The notes under the pieces are model-generated. The model did no database searches, had not been told where the DNA came from, and was given only the letters and a program-made list of their open reading frames with translations. From the NCBI GenBank assembly GCA_016703945.1, contig JADJBC010000030.1, positions 1 through 41,963 on the forward strand: a DNA stretch of 41,963 nt. Reading direction: 5' to 3'. Below, piece by piece: positions 29,858 to 38,380 of this stretch. Made by a program: the position numbers and the translations under genes. The stretch comes from Candidatus Aalborgicola danicus. GTDB lineage: Bacteria; Pseudomonadota; Gammaproteobacteria; Burkholderiales; Burkholderiaceae_C. Position 1 is the first letter of the stretch; every line of letters begins with the position of its first letter.

Positions 29858-30934
29858 ATGGCCACCGAATTCAAGATCCCATTGCATCGCTTTGATGTCA
29901 ACCTGCTGCCCCCTGATTCACGCCAAGTCGGAACGGAGTCGTTCAAGACTGCCGTCATGCTGCACTTTGCCAGTGAGTATGCGGCGCAGGGGCAAACCGC
30001 CATGGTCACCGTGGACGACAAGGAAATCACGGTCATGTCTTTTCCGGCGGAGGCGACTGCGCTGGATTTTGTGCTGCCCATGCTGCAATCCGGTCGGCTC
30101 GAAGAAGCCTTACCGTATCTGGAGAGCCTGACCAAGTCTGCGCCTGCCAATTCAGCCGTGCTTTACAACCTGGGTATCTGCTACAGCGAACTGGGCCAGT
30201 TCGACGAGGCCGTGATCCGGCTCAAACGCGCCGTTCAACTGGACCCTGCCCATGCGCATGCCTGGGTCGGCATCGGCAGCGCCTACTTTCGTATGCGCAA
30301 GCCCGAACTGGCGCTCGATGCCTTCGAGAAAGCCGTTGCACTCGATCCAAATGATGGCTACACACGCCGCAATCTGGGGGGAATCCTGATTGCCTTCGAA
30401 AGGGTTCCAGAAGCATTGGTGCACCTGCGCAAGGCTCTGGCGCTCCTGCCCGACGATCCTCAGGCTATCTTCGGCCTTGCCACCGCCCTTGACAATGTTG
30501 GTACCGAAGCAAGTGACCTTGAGGCCGACGGGCTCTACAAGCGCTTCATCGAGGAACATCCGACTTCACCGATGGTCAAGCAAGCCAAAGAGTCGCGCAC
30601 CGCCTTCAGCCAAAAGCAGCTGAAGGCACGATCACCGACGGCGTTTCGCCACGATGTCATGCTTTTCATCACAGCAGCCTTGAAGACGTTCAATGAGAGT
30701 GGGCCAGCGAAATGCCGGGAAATTGCCATTGAGATCGCGATGCTGGGGCGCAATGGCCTTGACATCAATGACCCAGACGAGAAGTACGCGTTGAAGTCTT
30801 TGCCAGGAAGATTTTCCGGGCTTCGTCTGCTGGCAATCATGTATGCCGCATTCCAGCAAATTGATCCGACGGCTGCTGTCGGTGCGGACTTCTCGGCGGA
30901 ATACAAAATGGCGAAGCAACTGCAAAACAAATGA
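29858..30934 (+). CDS. TPR-repeat protein
   Basis: A 358-residue protein. After a 60-residue N-terminal part come tetratricopeptide repeats at about residues 70-215, for example SAVLYNLGICYSELGQFDEAVIRLKRAVQLDPAHAHAWVGIGSAYFRMRKPELALDAFEKAVALDPNDGYTRRNLGG. These show the W/L-G-Y-A-F-A-P pattern of TPRs. A distinct C-terminal domain follows. TPRs make protein-protein contacts, so it probably scaffolds the products of the genes beside it. No enzymatic motif. Confidence 0.75.
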   Translation: MATEFKIPLHRFDVNLLPPDSRQVGTESFKTAVMLHFASEYAAQGQTAMVTVDDKEITVMSFPAEATALDFVLPMLQSGRLEEALPYLESLTKSAPANSAVLYNLGICYSELGQFDEAVIRLKRAVQLDPAHAHAWVGIGSAYFRMRKPELALDAFEKAVALDPNDGYTRRNLGGILIAFERVPEALVHLRKALALLPDDPQAIFGLATALDNVGTEASDLEADGLYKRFIEEHPTSPMVKQAKESRTAFSQKQLKARSPTAFRHDVMLFITAALKTFNESGPAKCREIAIEIAMLGRNGLDINDPDEKYALKSLPGRFSGLRLLAIMYAAFQQIDPTAAVGADFSAEYKMAKQLQNK

Positions 30935-31037
30935 GCCCGTTGGAGCGCGTTCAAAGTGCAGTCGGATGCCAATGCAGCAGATCAAAGAACCGATCCATTT
31001 CAAACGGGTGAAACGCTCGAAGGTATCCTCACACCCT

Positions 31038-31550
31038 ATGGAAATCCCCGAAGCCTACCTTCAGAAAATTGATCCCTTGGTGGCGCATGCCCGCCAGCTC
31101 CTGGAGAAGGGCGAGACGCTCGCCGCAATTGCCTTTGTCGGCAACCTGACCAAAGGCCAGATGATCCCTGTCGGTCTGGATGATCGTTCAAACAGTGCCA
31201 AAGACCAAAGCGCCCAAACCATCGCAGCGACTGCGGCGATGTTGGACGCAGACTTCATTTTTCAAGTGCGTGAAGCCTGGAAGCTACCTCAGAAGTACAT
31301 GGCCCGCCACGAAGAGATCTTGGACAAGTACGGCTCGATAGGGGCTTCCCCCTATGCACAGGACATTGTTGCCTTTTCGTTGGAGACCACGCACGGCACC
31401 TGGATCGCCACCGTGTTTATCAAGCCCAAGCCGCCGTCCAAGAAGCGACGAACGATTGGGCAGGTTCTTTTCGAATACATGCCTGAGGTGCAGGGCCGGT
31501 TCGTCGGGCTGCTGGCGAACAAGCAGAATGATGGTGGCGCGATCCATTAA
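31038..31550 (+). CDS. Hypothetical protein, fourth gene of the unit
   Basis: A 170-residue protein starting MEIPEAYLQKIDPLVAHARQLLEKGETLAAIAFVGNLTKGQMIPVGLD. The start at 31038 is preferred over longer frames that overlap the TPR gene by some 90 bases. It ends in a basic motif (PPSKKRRTIGQVLFEYMPEVQGRFVGLLA). The gap after the TPR gene is about 100 bases. No family is recognised. Confidence 0.6.
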   Translation: MEIPEAYLQKIDPLVAHARQLLEKGETLAAIAFVGNLTKGQMIPVGLDDRSNSAKDQSAQTIAATAAMLDADFIFQVREAWKLPQKYMARHEEILDKYGSIGASPYAQDIVAFSLETTHGTWIATVFIKPKPPSKKRRTIGQVLFEYMPEVQGRFVGLLANKQNDGGAIH

Positions 31551-31844
31551 AAGAACCATCGTCTGCAAGGAACTTGTTAACAATGCCCTCGCGCCGCAAA
31601 ACTTGGACAACCAAACTCAGGCGGTTCACTGGCTCAAACCCAAAGGTCTGGACATTTGCCCAGCAAATATGGCATTTCCAAGCCCGTATGCCACCGGTAA
31701 GTTCAAGCGTCTCGGTGACTGCCAACTGAGTAAAACCAGAGGCGATTACGGCGCAGGCGAGCTGTCCTCAAGGGAGTTGGGCGACATGGAAGACCTTTTA
31801 TCCACGCCCAATCGACGGGCCAGGATTGTTCCTTGCCGTTGCGC
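31551..31844. other. Intergenic region between converging genes
   Basis: About 290 bases with no supported gene. The short frames show no family, and no clear terminator hairpin with T run is seen. Confidence 0.4.
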
Positions 31845-32195
31845 TCACACTTCCGCCAGCTCATACTGCTCTTTCAGAATCTTGGCCAAGTCGGCAAGGG
31901 CATCCTTAAAGTCGGCGACTGCCATCTCCCTTTCCAGCTCGCGCTGTTGAACGGGTGGCAGCGGTTCCAGCTTTCGAAGTGTACCTATTGGTGTGATGCC
32001 GACCCTTCGCGGTCCATCCGTTGTTGTCAAAGGCCCATGCCCCCAGCTTCGTACACGCCAGCCTTGCCGTACACCAAGTCCCATGGCGCTGAAGTCGAAG
32101 TCGGGAACAAACTCACACACAAAGACCACTCTCCCAACGTTTGGCCAAAGTCCTTGAACGACAACCGCTAAATCCCCAGGTCGAATATTGTTCAT
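31845..32195 (-). CDS. Hypothetical small protein
   Basis: A 116-residue protein. The N-terminal half resembles an SH3-like fold (MNNIRPGDLAVVVQGLWPNVGRVVFVCEFVP, as in KOW or hypervirulence domains). The C-terminal half is a charged helix (LADLAKILKEQYELAEV). The start is good, seven bases after the metallophosphatase reading. It is co-directional with, and just downstream of, that gene. Function unknown. Confidence 0.55.
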   Translation of the reverse strand: MNNIRPGDLAVVVQGLWPNVGRVVFVCEFVPDFDFSAMGLGVRQGWRVRSWGHGPLTTTDGPRRVGITPIGTLRKLEPLPPVQQRELEREMAVADFKDALADLAKILKEQYELAEV

Positions 32196-32202
32196 GCCCG
32201 CC

Positions 32203-33172
32203 TCACTGTTTGCCTACCCACGCCAACTTGTCGTTGCGCAGTTCGGACTCCCCGTCCCACCGGTAGGCCACCAGCGGGCCGTCTTTGGCAGCCGACCAAT
32301 CCAGGCAAGCCAGCTTCGGACTCTCAATCACGGGGTGCCCGGTGAACCAGTGGTGACCGACAAATATCGGCGCACCCTCAATGGCTGAAATCACCAACCC
32401 GGACGGCCACTCCATCCCCCGAAGTTGTTCTTCCTGCCCAGCCGGTATCAAGGCCACTTCGTGTAACTGCGTGGCCCAGTCCCGCCAATTGGCAATACGG
32501 ATGTCTTTGTGTTGGTGACCTGACTTGTCCCGAATGAACTTGCCCTCTGGCAATGGCAGCTCCAGCCCGCAAGTCAGCAGTTTTCGCGCCTTCATCATCG
32601 GAGACTCTCTCGCCGTTTTCCTCAATCCGGCAGACTTCCAGGAGTACTTCCTGGGACAGTGGTTCCGTCTGCCCCCACCCACCGGCATTCAATGCCGCCA
32701 CCGATGCGTCATCCCAGCAACCGTGCACAACACGAATGCCGCCGAGGTCCATAAAGGGCGGCAGGGTCCTGAACCACTCGATCCAGCCCAGGTACTGGAC
32801 TGAACCCTCATTCACTTGCGCCAGAAACTCGGCGTGTTGCTCCCGGTTCTTGCGGCACTTCACCGTGTCGCCCCGGTTTGGCCGCAGGCGTTCACCGGGG
32901 TTAAGAGGATCTTCAGTGGCATAGGCGATGGCATTGAACTCATGGTTACCCATGATGCACAGGGCGTGACTTGCGTCGACCATCGAACGTACGATCTCCA
33001 GAACCCGCATTTGCTGCGGCCCACGGTCAATCAGGTCGCCCAGAAAAAGCGCCTTGCGCCCGTTCGGTGGGATGTAACTTTGCCCATCCTGCCGGTAGCC
33101 AAGCAGTTTCAGCAAGTCCTCCAGCTTGTCCGCAAATCCATGGATGTCACCAATCACGTCATATTTAGTCAT
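32203..33172 (-). pseudogene. Metallophosphatase (PrpE/Ser-Thr phosphatase-like), frameshifted
   Basis: The N-terminal half is a calcineurin-like phosphoesterase: VIGDIHGFADKLEDLL (metal motif I), LFLGDLIDRGPQQMRVLEIV (motif II) and IMGNHEFNAIAY (motif III), with VVHGCWDDAS later, as in bis(5'-nucleosyl)-tetraphosphatase and protein phosphatase relatives. After EENGERVSDD, near 32600, the family sequence carries on in another frame (KARKLLTCGLELPLPEGKFIRDKSG), then HQHKDIRIANW and FVGHHWFTG to 32203. One indel thus breaks the gene. If it is a sequencing error the enzyme is intact, about 320 residues. It is divergent from the NrtR-like gene, with a shared promoter region. Confidence 0.82.
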
Positions 33173-33251
33173 ATCGTTTACCCTTCGTATAGTCATGCAA
33201 CTAAGTATAGCTGGCTTAGTAATACAATGCAACGAACTATTGAAGATGCGT

Positions 33252-33801
33252 ATGAAATCTGACACACCTGAGACAACCCACTTGAAACACCCGATGCCGT
33301 TCGTGCGCCTTGAATTGGTCGTGCTGTCGGTGTGTGATGACGCATTGCAGGTGCTTTTGAGCCATCGCAAGGAGGCGCCATACAAAGGCAAGTGGGGACT
33401 TCCTGGTGGTGTGCTGCGAATTGACCTTGACCGGTCACTTGAAGAGGGAGCGCAGCGGGTCGCCTCGGAACGGCTGAATCGACAGCTTCCGAACCTGGAG
33501 CAAGTTGCAGCGGTGGGCGGCGCCAACCGGGATCCGCGCCTTTGACCACGCGACCCTGGTGAGTCAGGCCGCAGATGCCGTGCGACAGGAAGTACGGAAT
33601 TTACGTTTTCCGAAAGGGTGGATACCCGAGGAATTTACTCTGACCGAGTTGCAGATCATCAGCCAGGGGGTGCTGGGCGTGAAGCTGGACAAAGTGACAT
33701 TCAGACGGCGTCTGGATGTGGATGGTGCTGTTGTCGCCCTGGATGGAAAGATGCGCCAGGGTGTGGCATTTCGGCCGGCTCAGTTGTACACATTGGCGTA
33801 G
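33252..33801 (+). pseudogene. NrtR-like Nudix regulator, broken by deletion and frameshift
   Basis: The first part is a Nudix-fold domain (LVVLSVCDDALQVLLSHRKEAPYKGKWGLPGGVLRIDLDRSLEEGAQRVASERL) with degenerate catalytic residues, as usual in NrtR regulators that bind ADP-ribose. It ends at GGANRDPR, 33545. The winged-helix C-terminal part follows in another frame (HATLVSQAADAVRQEVRNLRFPKGWIPEEFTLTELQIISQGVLG and KVTFRRRLD), stopping at 33801. About 50 residues that normally join them are absent, so this looks like real loss, not one indel error. NrtR controls NAD-related genes. Confidence 0.72.
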
Positions 33802-34004
33802 AAAGAGCATCGCCGCAGACACAGCGGTGACGGAAGCGGTAGGGTCCAGTTGGGCCCATGACGCGATTGAAGTCACTCAACACAGGGATCGCGACCAGGA
33901 ACTAGGCACATGCTTCGCAAGCAGTAGTCACCTTTGGAAACGCCGTCAGATTTAAGCAGTTGTCGACAGCCATCAACGTATTACGCAATACGGTACGAAA
34001 GCCC

Positions 34005-34490
34005 TCAATCAGTAAGGCGCAACATCAGTGTCAAGGGGTGAATTGGTGAGGACTGAAACCCATAATGCGCGTAAAACTGTTTGGCGTGGTCGTTTAAAGC
34101 GTGAACCAATACGGCACGAACCCCCGCGTTCTGTGCGACTGCGCGTGCACGGCCAACGGCATCCCGCAAAAGCGCTGCGCCTAGCTTGAGCCCTTGAGCA
34201 CGCTGGTCTACGGCAAGCCTGGCCAGTACCATCACCGGTACCGGGTCTGGCATGTTGCGTCGGATAGCGCTCGTGGCTTCTGGATGCGCAACAGCACCTG
34301 ACGCCAAGGAGTAATAGCCAAAAACTTGTCCATTGGAGTCAGCCACAACAAAGGTCCTGCTTGCGCCGCTCAAGTGATTTGCCAGTGCTCGGCGCTTAAG
34401 CCAATCATCGAGTAACACTTCCCCGCACGCGAATTCGGATAGCTTGTGCCCAGCTGCCAGGGACTCCGGCGCCGATAGCTGAAGACTCAT
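34005..34490 (-). CDS. TacT-type GNAT acetyltransferase toxin
   Basis: A GNAT enzyme of about 161 residues from MSLQLSAPESL. Acetyl-CoA motif VLARLAVDQRAQGLKLGAALLRDAV (about 95-120) with the R/Q-x-x-G-x-A signature, then the C-terminal HAKQFYAHYGFQ with the catalytic Tyr. TacT-type toxins acetylate the amino group of aminoacyl-tRNAs and so stop translation (known for this family). It overlaps its antitoxin gene by 4 bp, the standard toxin-antitoxin layout. No key residue is missing, so the toxin is probably active and held by the antitoxin. Confidence 0.88.
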   Translation of the reverse strand: MSLQLSAPESLAAGHKLSEFACGEVLLDDWLKRRALANHLSGASRTFVVADSNGQVFGYYSLASGAVAHPEATSAIRRNMPDPVPVMVLARLAVDQRAQGLKLGAALLRDAVGRARAVAQNAGVRAVLVHALNDHAKQFYAHYGFQSSPIHPLTLMLRLTD

Positions 34491-34759
34491 GCCTTGGCGG
34501 CACTCCACGGTGCTTGGACAGCCATCAAACGCGCAAGGCCAGGATTGGGCTCTGGTGGTGCATCGAGCAGCGTCGTGAATTCCTGAAACTTATCCCGACT
34601 AAGACCGAAAAAGACCTGGTCGAGTAAAACGCCTTGTGCACGCTCGCAAGCCACCTCCAGCATGAAATCGGAGCGGTTTTTCCCCAGCAGCGCAGCCGCA
34701 TGATCGATCAGATCCCGTTGCTCGGGCAAAGCGCGCAGATTGATGGCGGCGTCACGCAT
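34487..34759 (-). CDS. TacA-type (DUF1778) antitoxin
   Basis: About 90 residues, ribbon-helix-helix N-terminus (MRDAAINLRALPEQRDLIDHAAALLGKNRSDFMLEVACERAQ), as in DUF1778 antitoxins, then a C-terminal toxin-binding tail (FFGLSRDKFQEFTTLLDAP). I chose the Met at 34759; an upstream ATG-like start has no support. The region just upstream (GTATACAACAGATACAC, 34770s) is rich in TATAC half sites and probably the operator for self-repression. Confidence 0.88.
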   Translation of the reverse strand: MRDAAINLRALPEQRDLIDHAAALLGKNRSDFMLEVACERAQGVLLDQVFFGLSRDKFQEFTTLLDAPPEPNPGLARLMAVQAPWSAAKA

Positions 34760-34869
34760 AGGATTCTCCAGGTAGCGTATACAACAGATACACAATGGTA
34801 CCGGCGTGTGTAGCTGTTGTCAATACGTTGTCCGTTTGACTGAACAGTTTGATCGAATCAATCACTTCT

Positions 34870-35046
34870 TTAACTTTTACGAGAATCCAGGCCAACCTTC
34901 AATTTGCCGCCGCGCTGGATGCCCTTTTGGTATTGAGCAATGAGGCGCTTGACAATTTTTATGGGAAATTTCGTATGGCCGCAGGCAACCAACCGGCCGT
35001 CGACATTGAAAACGATGTCGCAGACCGGGTAAAAGGTCGCAGCCAT
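34870..35046 (-). CDS. Possible small protein (58 residues)
   Basis: MAATFYPVCDIVFNVDGRLVACGH and on to KVGLDSRKS. Coding quality is good and it is co-directional with the operon at 35-39.7 kb. A second frame, MTPAQQQLQQKIQ (35084 to 34959), overlaps it; only one may be real, or the two may be halves of one gene joined by a frameshift. No family recognised. Confidence 0.4.
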   Translation of the reverse strand: MAATFYPVCDIVFNVDGRLVACGHTKFPIKIVKRLIAQYQKGIQRGGKLKVGLDSRKS

Positions 35047-35087
35047 TGGATCTTCTGTTGCAATTGTTGTTGCGCGGGTGTCATGGT

Positions 35088-35183
35088 CTATTCACTTTTG
35101 ACGCCAAAAAGGGCGACGGTGTACAGCGGCATCTTTTTGCCGCCATTGTTTGTCACATAGCGTACCGCAATGACGAATGTCAT
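35088..35183 (-). CDS. Possible microprotein (31 residues)
   Basis: MTFVIAVRYVTNNGGKKM..., whose ATG overlaps the stop of the preceding gene (ATGA), a sign of coupled translation. It ends four bases before another ATG. Real coding is plausible but unproven. Confidence 0.35.
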   Translation of the reverse strand: MTFVIAVRYVTNNGGKKMPLYTVALFGVKSE

Positions 35184-35386
35184 GTAGTCGACCCCGTTAC
35201 ACCTTTGAAATGCGAATAGACTTTCTCCATAGGGGTTTCCGGTGCCAGCCGGACTTGACGTGAGTCGTCGATACGAACGGCCTCAGGGTGTTCGCGTTTG
35301 ACTGCCTCTTCGGTGAATCTGGTGAAGGTTGTCATCCAGCGGCCAGCCCACTGAATCTGCCAAAAGTACACTTCTTCTTGTTTCAT
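35180..35386 (-). CDS. Hypothetical small protein
   Basis: About 68 residues from MKQEEVYFWQIQWAGRWMTTFTRFTEEAVKREHPEAVRID to GVTGSTT. Aromatic-rich N-terminus; no known family. Its stop overlaps the next ATG. Last of the larger genes in the leftward operon. Confidence 0.55.
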   Translation of the reverse strand: MKQEEVYFWQIQWAGRWMTTFTRFTEEAVKREHPEAVRIDDSRQVRLAPETPMEKVYSHFKGVTGSTT

Positions 35387-35536
35387 ATTGCTCTTGATAA
35401 ATACTGGATACAATCACAGTATACAGACGATTCCCAAGCAGCGCACGGAGCCAATTCGAAGTGCAAGAATTTGTTGATTTGGGCTGAGTGCCTGCGGCAA
35501 GATCTGTCGTTCAGTCTCGGCCAAGGTACTGTGTTT

Positions 35537-36067
35537 TCACTGCAGGGTTGCTTCTTCACCCCTGCTGGCCATTTCGATAACGTCCTTTGGCGACAAGTTG
35601 CCGAAGGCGATACCGAGGAGCGGCGCCTGGTATTGATCTGCCAGCTCCAGGCTTTTTCGCATTGCACGGTCAATCATTTCGTCCCCAAGGTATCCATCGG
35701 ATTCCAGGACAGCCTTGGACCTGACCTCTCCGTCGCCAAAGTCCATCTCGAAACTGCCAAAAGTATTGGCATAGTTGATCCGTGCGATGGCCTCCGCCAC
35801 GGCCCGGCGCTTCTGTTCGGGAACATAGGTTGAGAACGTTGTGAGCACCAGGATTCGGGACCAACCGTTGGCCTCGAACGTATCGACAAAGATCCTCGCA
35901 TTTCCATCGCGCAGTTGGAGGTTCAGAGAAAAGTATTGACGGTCTTCGTGTTTCGTGAACTGCCAATCCTTGGATGTCAAATAGTCGGATACCCTGTCGA
36001 TGAGCGTCTTTGGCTGCACATCCACTACAGCTTCCTCAACATCCATAACATCTGTCTTTTTTGGCAT
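35537..36067 (-). CDS. YbjN-domain protein
   Basis: About 176 residues from MPKKTDVMDVEEAVVDVQPKT, with AAGGAG six bases upstream deciding the start over an earlier ATG at 36148. The YbjN-like core is LIDRVSDYLTSKDWQFTKHEDRQYFSLNLQLRDGNARIFVDTFE followed by FSTYVPEQKRRAVAEAIARINYANTFGSFEMDFGDGEVR. This is a type III secretion chaperone-like fold. YbjN proteins are linked to stress tolerance and sensory control in E. coli, with unclear mechanism. It is the operon neighbour of the MetK-like gene. Confidence 0.8.
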   Translation of the reverse strand: MPKKTDVMDVEEAVVDVQPKTLIDRVSDYLTSKDWQFTKHEDRQYFSLNLQLRDGNARIFVDTFEANGWSRILVLTTFSTYVPEQKRRAVAEAIARINYANTFGSFEMDFGDGEVRSKAVLESDGYLGDEMIDRAMRKSLELADQYQAPLLGIAFGNLSPKDVIEMASRGEEATLQ

Positions 36068-36144
36068 TTGAATCTCCTTTCGGTTGTGCCCTATGGTCTC
36101 AAAACGTCGGCTCACCAAGTGAGCTTGACCCCCTGCCGTTTGCA

Positions 36145-36841
36145 TCAAATGCAGGTCTTTTCATGACGCTTTGCGCGCCCCACTGAAGGCAAGCCACCGG
36201 ATACGTTCCAGTGCAATAACGGGTCCCAAAAGTGGCGCCCTTGCGCCATGCGCTGGCTGATGTGCGAACTGCTGTACCGGTCGCACATGGCATCGAAGTT
36301 GAAGAATGACGCCGGTACCCGCTCACACCGGCCGTCGACCTCCCAAGATGTTTCCAGCGGGTCCATCAAGTTCGGGGCGTAGGCGATCTTGATCAAAAAT
36401 TCCTGCGCGCCGGATTGCACTGCGAACACCGCCGCGTGGCGTGCGTGTAGGAGCCGATCCGGTCAATGTGGGTCAGGTGCTTGCCGGACAGAGCGCCTCC
36501 GCCCTGCGGGACACGGGTTCCGTAATAGTCCATGGCCAATTTCCTGCCGGTTTGGCCGTTGTCACCATCACTACCCCCGTTGGTCAGCGGCCCGTTGGGG
36601 TTGATCTTCAACGCAACATCGGACCATTTCGCGACCCACCGCGGGTCGGCCTCCTGCAGGGCCGCGTAGGCCTGTGCTGCAACAACTTCGATTTCCTTTG
36701 TGAGTTGTATGAAGTCCTTGCTTTCGAGCTGCTGCAACGTTATCAGCAATGTTTCAAGCCGAGGGCAGCAATCCGGAACAAATCGCCCAGGCGGTTTGAC
36801 TTCGAGGTGAAGTCAGGTACGCCAACCTTCAGGTTGATCAC
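36145..36841 (-). pseudogene. MetK C-terminal-like protein, frameshifted
   Basis: A reading of about 220 residues spread over three frames: VINLKVGVPDFTSKSNRLGDLFRIAALG, then ETLLITLQQLESKDFIQLTKEIEVVAAQAYAALQ, then, after a shift near 36430, VFAVQSGAQEFLIKIAYAPNLMDPLE. The core INPNGPLTNGGSDGDNGQTGRKLAMDYYGTRVPQGGGALSGKHLTHIDR mirrors the C-terminal domain of S-adenosylmethionine synthetase (NPTGxF...GDTGLTGRKxxxDTYGG...GGGAFSGKDxxKxDRS). The N-terminal two-thirds of a true MetK is missing, so it cannot be a normal SAM synthetase. Homopolymer-type frameshifts may be sequence errors. It lies in the same leftward operon as a deacetylase. Confidence 0.65.
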
Positions 36842-36857
36842 CGTTTCATCAGCGTGT

Positions 36858-37544
36858 CTAGTGCGTCAAGCGGGCTGGGGCGATATTGTTTTCAGGTGTG
36901 TCGTCGCTCTGCGGTGCGAATCTGTCCTTCACCCGTCGTCGCAACTCTGCGTCGAAGCACGGGTAAAACTCGGACTCACCTTCGAAGAATCCAAGCATTT
37001 CTCCCAGGTCTCCGTCAAAGTTGCAGTCCAGGCAAAGGTACAAGTCCCAAGCGCCGAGAAAGAATTCAATCATCTGGCCCATGGTCAAGGGCTTGTTCGA
37101 GGTGCGCCGGGTACGTCCCGACAGGGTGTCTCCCTGGTATTCGTCCACGACCCGGTAAGCAATACGTTGCCCGACCCTACGGGCATACACACTGGTCACA
37201 TCGCCTGTGGTCGAGTCAATGCGAATGCGGGCGATTTCAATCTCAGACCCTTTCGCGCCTGGAAGGTATTCGCCACCCATGCATGACGGGTGGATTCTGC
37301 CGATGTGTTGCCTGCCGACCTCACTCAGTGCGGCGCCTTTGAATGCGTCGGGGACCTCGTCAATCCGGCCGTTCTCCAGTGCTTCTCGCAGCACATTACG
37401 TCGGGCAGTTCCCTTGACTTGTGTCAGTAGCGTTGTCTGCAGATCGTAGTGACCAAAGTAGTACCGCGGGCGGTAGTTCAATGAGGTGGCGGGAACCGGC
37501 GCGGCGGGGTTGCTGTTGACCACATCAGGAGTCACTTTAGCCAT
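36858..37544 (-). CDS. Hypothetical protein in the deacetylase operon
   Basis: A 228-residue protein from MAKVTPDVVNSNPAAPVPATSLNYRPRYYFGHYDLQTTLLTQVKGTARRN, with GGAGG upstream. It contains FFLGAWDLYLCLDCNFDGDLGEMLGFFEGESEFYPCFDAELRRR near the C-terminus. No membrane segment or known family. Its start overlaps the end of the preceding 68-residue gene by 8 bp, showing translational coupling in this operon. It is followed 17 bases on by the MetK-like gene. Confidence 0.6.
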   Translation of the reverse strand: MAKVTPDVVNSNPAAPVPATSLNYRPRYYFGHYDLQTTLLTQVKGTARRNVLREALENGRIDEVPDAFKGAALSEVGRQHIGRIHPSCMGGEYLPGAKGSEIEIARIRIDSTTGDVTSVYARRVGQRIAYRVVDEYQGDTLSGRTRRTSNKPLTMGQMIEFFLGAWDLYLCLDCNFDGDLGEMLGFFEGESEFYPCFDAELRRRVKDRFAPQSDDTPENNIAPARLTH

Positions 37545-37743
37545 GGTGATGTCCTCCTGACTGAGCGAGGTTGTGGCGCCGAAACGTGGCCGGATCGCGC
37601 CACTCACTGGCCAATGACAGACTGGCGGTAGGGGTGCCGCGGTTTTGACGCGCAGCCAACAAGGCCAAAGACGCGCGTTCAAAATCAAACGCACTGGACA
37701 GGCACTTGGCCGATGGGGGTTGGAATCGCTTTAACTCGATCAT
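37537..37743 (-). CDS. Hypothetical small protein
   Basis: 68 residues: MIELKRFQPPSAKCLSSAFDFERASLALLAARQNRGTPTASLSL and on to a His-rich end. Its ATG overlaps the stop of the upstream gene (ATGA). No family. Real because of the strict coupling at both ends. Confidence 0.5.
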   Translation of the reverse strand: MIELKRFQPPSAKCLSSAFDFERASLALLAARQNRGTPTASLSLASEWRDPATFRRHNLAQSGGHHHG

Positions 37744-38135
37744 GGTGATCTCCGGTTTAGCCGCGTTTGACAATGTGTCGGGGGCAGCAATCTGGAACAA
37801 ATCCCCCCGGACGTTCGCTGCAAGAAGCAGCAGGTGGTCCAACCAGGAAACGAAACACGCGGAGAATGAGCCACGCCCCATAAGAAGGAGCAGTTGTCTG
37901 CGCGCACTCGTGAGGCAAGGTCCTTGTGCGGACAGGATCCACGCGCGGCAGTCTGCACGACAAAGCCGGTGGGTCCGACACTTGCGGGAGGATTGGACGT
38001 TGACCCCGACCAGGTACCTTCCTGTTGCGACGCGCCCTCTGTTCCAGCGAAGCGGGTGTCGAAGTAGTGCTCCTGCGCCGAGCCGAAGATGGAATGGATT
38101 CGATTGCTGAGCAATTTGAAGTTTTGTTCTGACAA
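37740..38135 (-). CDS. Hypothetical protein, possible frameshift
   Basis: 131 residues from a TTG start (LSEQNFKLLSNRIHSIFGSAQEHYFDTRFAGTEGASQQEGTWSGSTSNPPASVG) with GAGGGG seven bases upstream. The second half becomes Cys/Ser/Pro-rich, and another frame looks more protein-like there (LDHLLLLAANVRGDLFQIAAP), so an indel may be present. It overlaps the next ATG by four bases. Confidence 0.45.
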   Translation of the reverse strand: MSEQNFKLLSNRIHSIFGSAQEHYFDTRFAGTEGASQQEGTWSGSTSNPPASVGPTGFVVQTAARGSCPHKDLASRVRADNCSFLWGVAHSPRVSFPGWTTCCFLQRTSGGICSRLLPPTHCQTRLNRRSP

Positions 38136-38155
38136 TCTGGTTCCCCTCGAATGGT

Positions 38156-38362
38156 TCACAGGACGGCGGCAATCAAGTTGCTCAGCGTCTGAAGGTCGTG
38201 CTTTTGGAGCACCAGCGCGAAGTTGTTCTGCCACTCATCCGGGTTGCGGGAAGACTTGTGTTGGCTGGAGAACTGCACCCGGTAGCTACCGGGCACCGCC
38301 GCAATGGCCTCCACTTCCACTGCACGCAAAAAATCACCCGCCGTCGTAATCGTTGCTTTCAT
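38156..38362 (-). CDS. Hypothetical small protein next to the deacetylase
   Basis: 68 residues: MKATITTAGDFLRAVEVEAIAAVPGSYRVQFSSQHKSSRNPDEWQNNFALVLQKHDLQTLSNLIAAVL. It is 18 bp after the deacetylase and 20 bp before the next gene. An effector-like or partner protein; no family. Confidence 0.55.
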   Translation of the reverse strand: MKATITTAGDFLRAVEVEAIAAVPGSYRVQFSSQHKSSRNPDEWQNNFALVLQKHDLQTLSNLIAAVL

Positions 38363-38380
38363 AAATTTCCCTTCTGTTGT

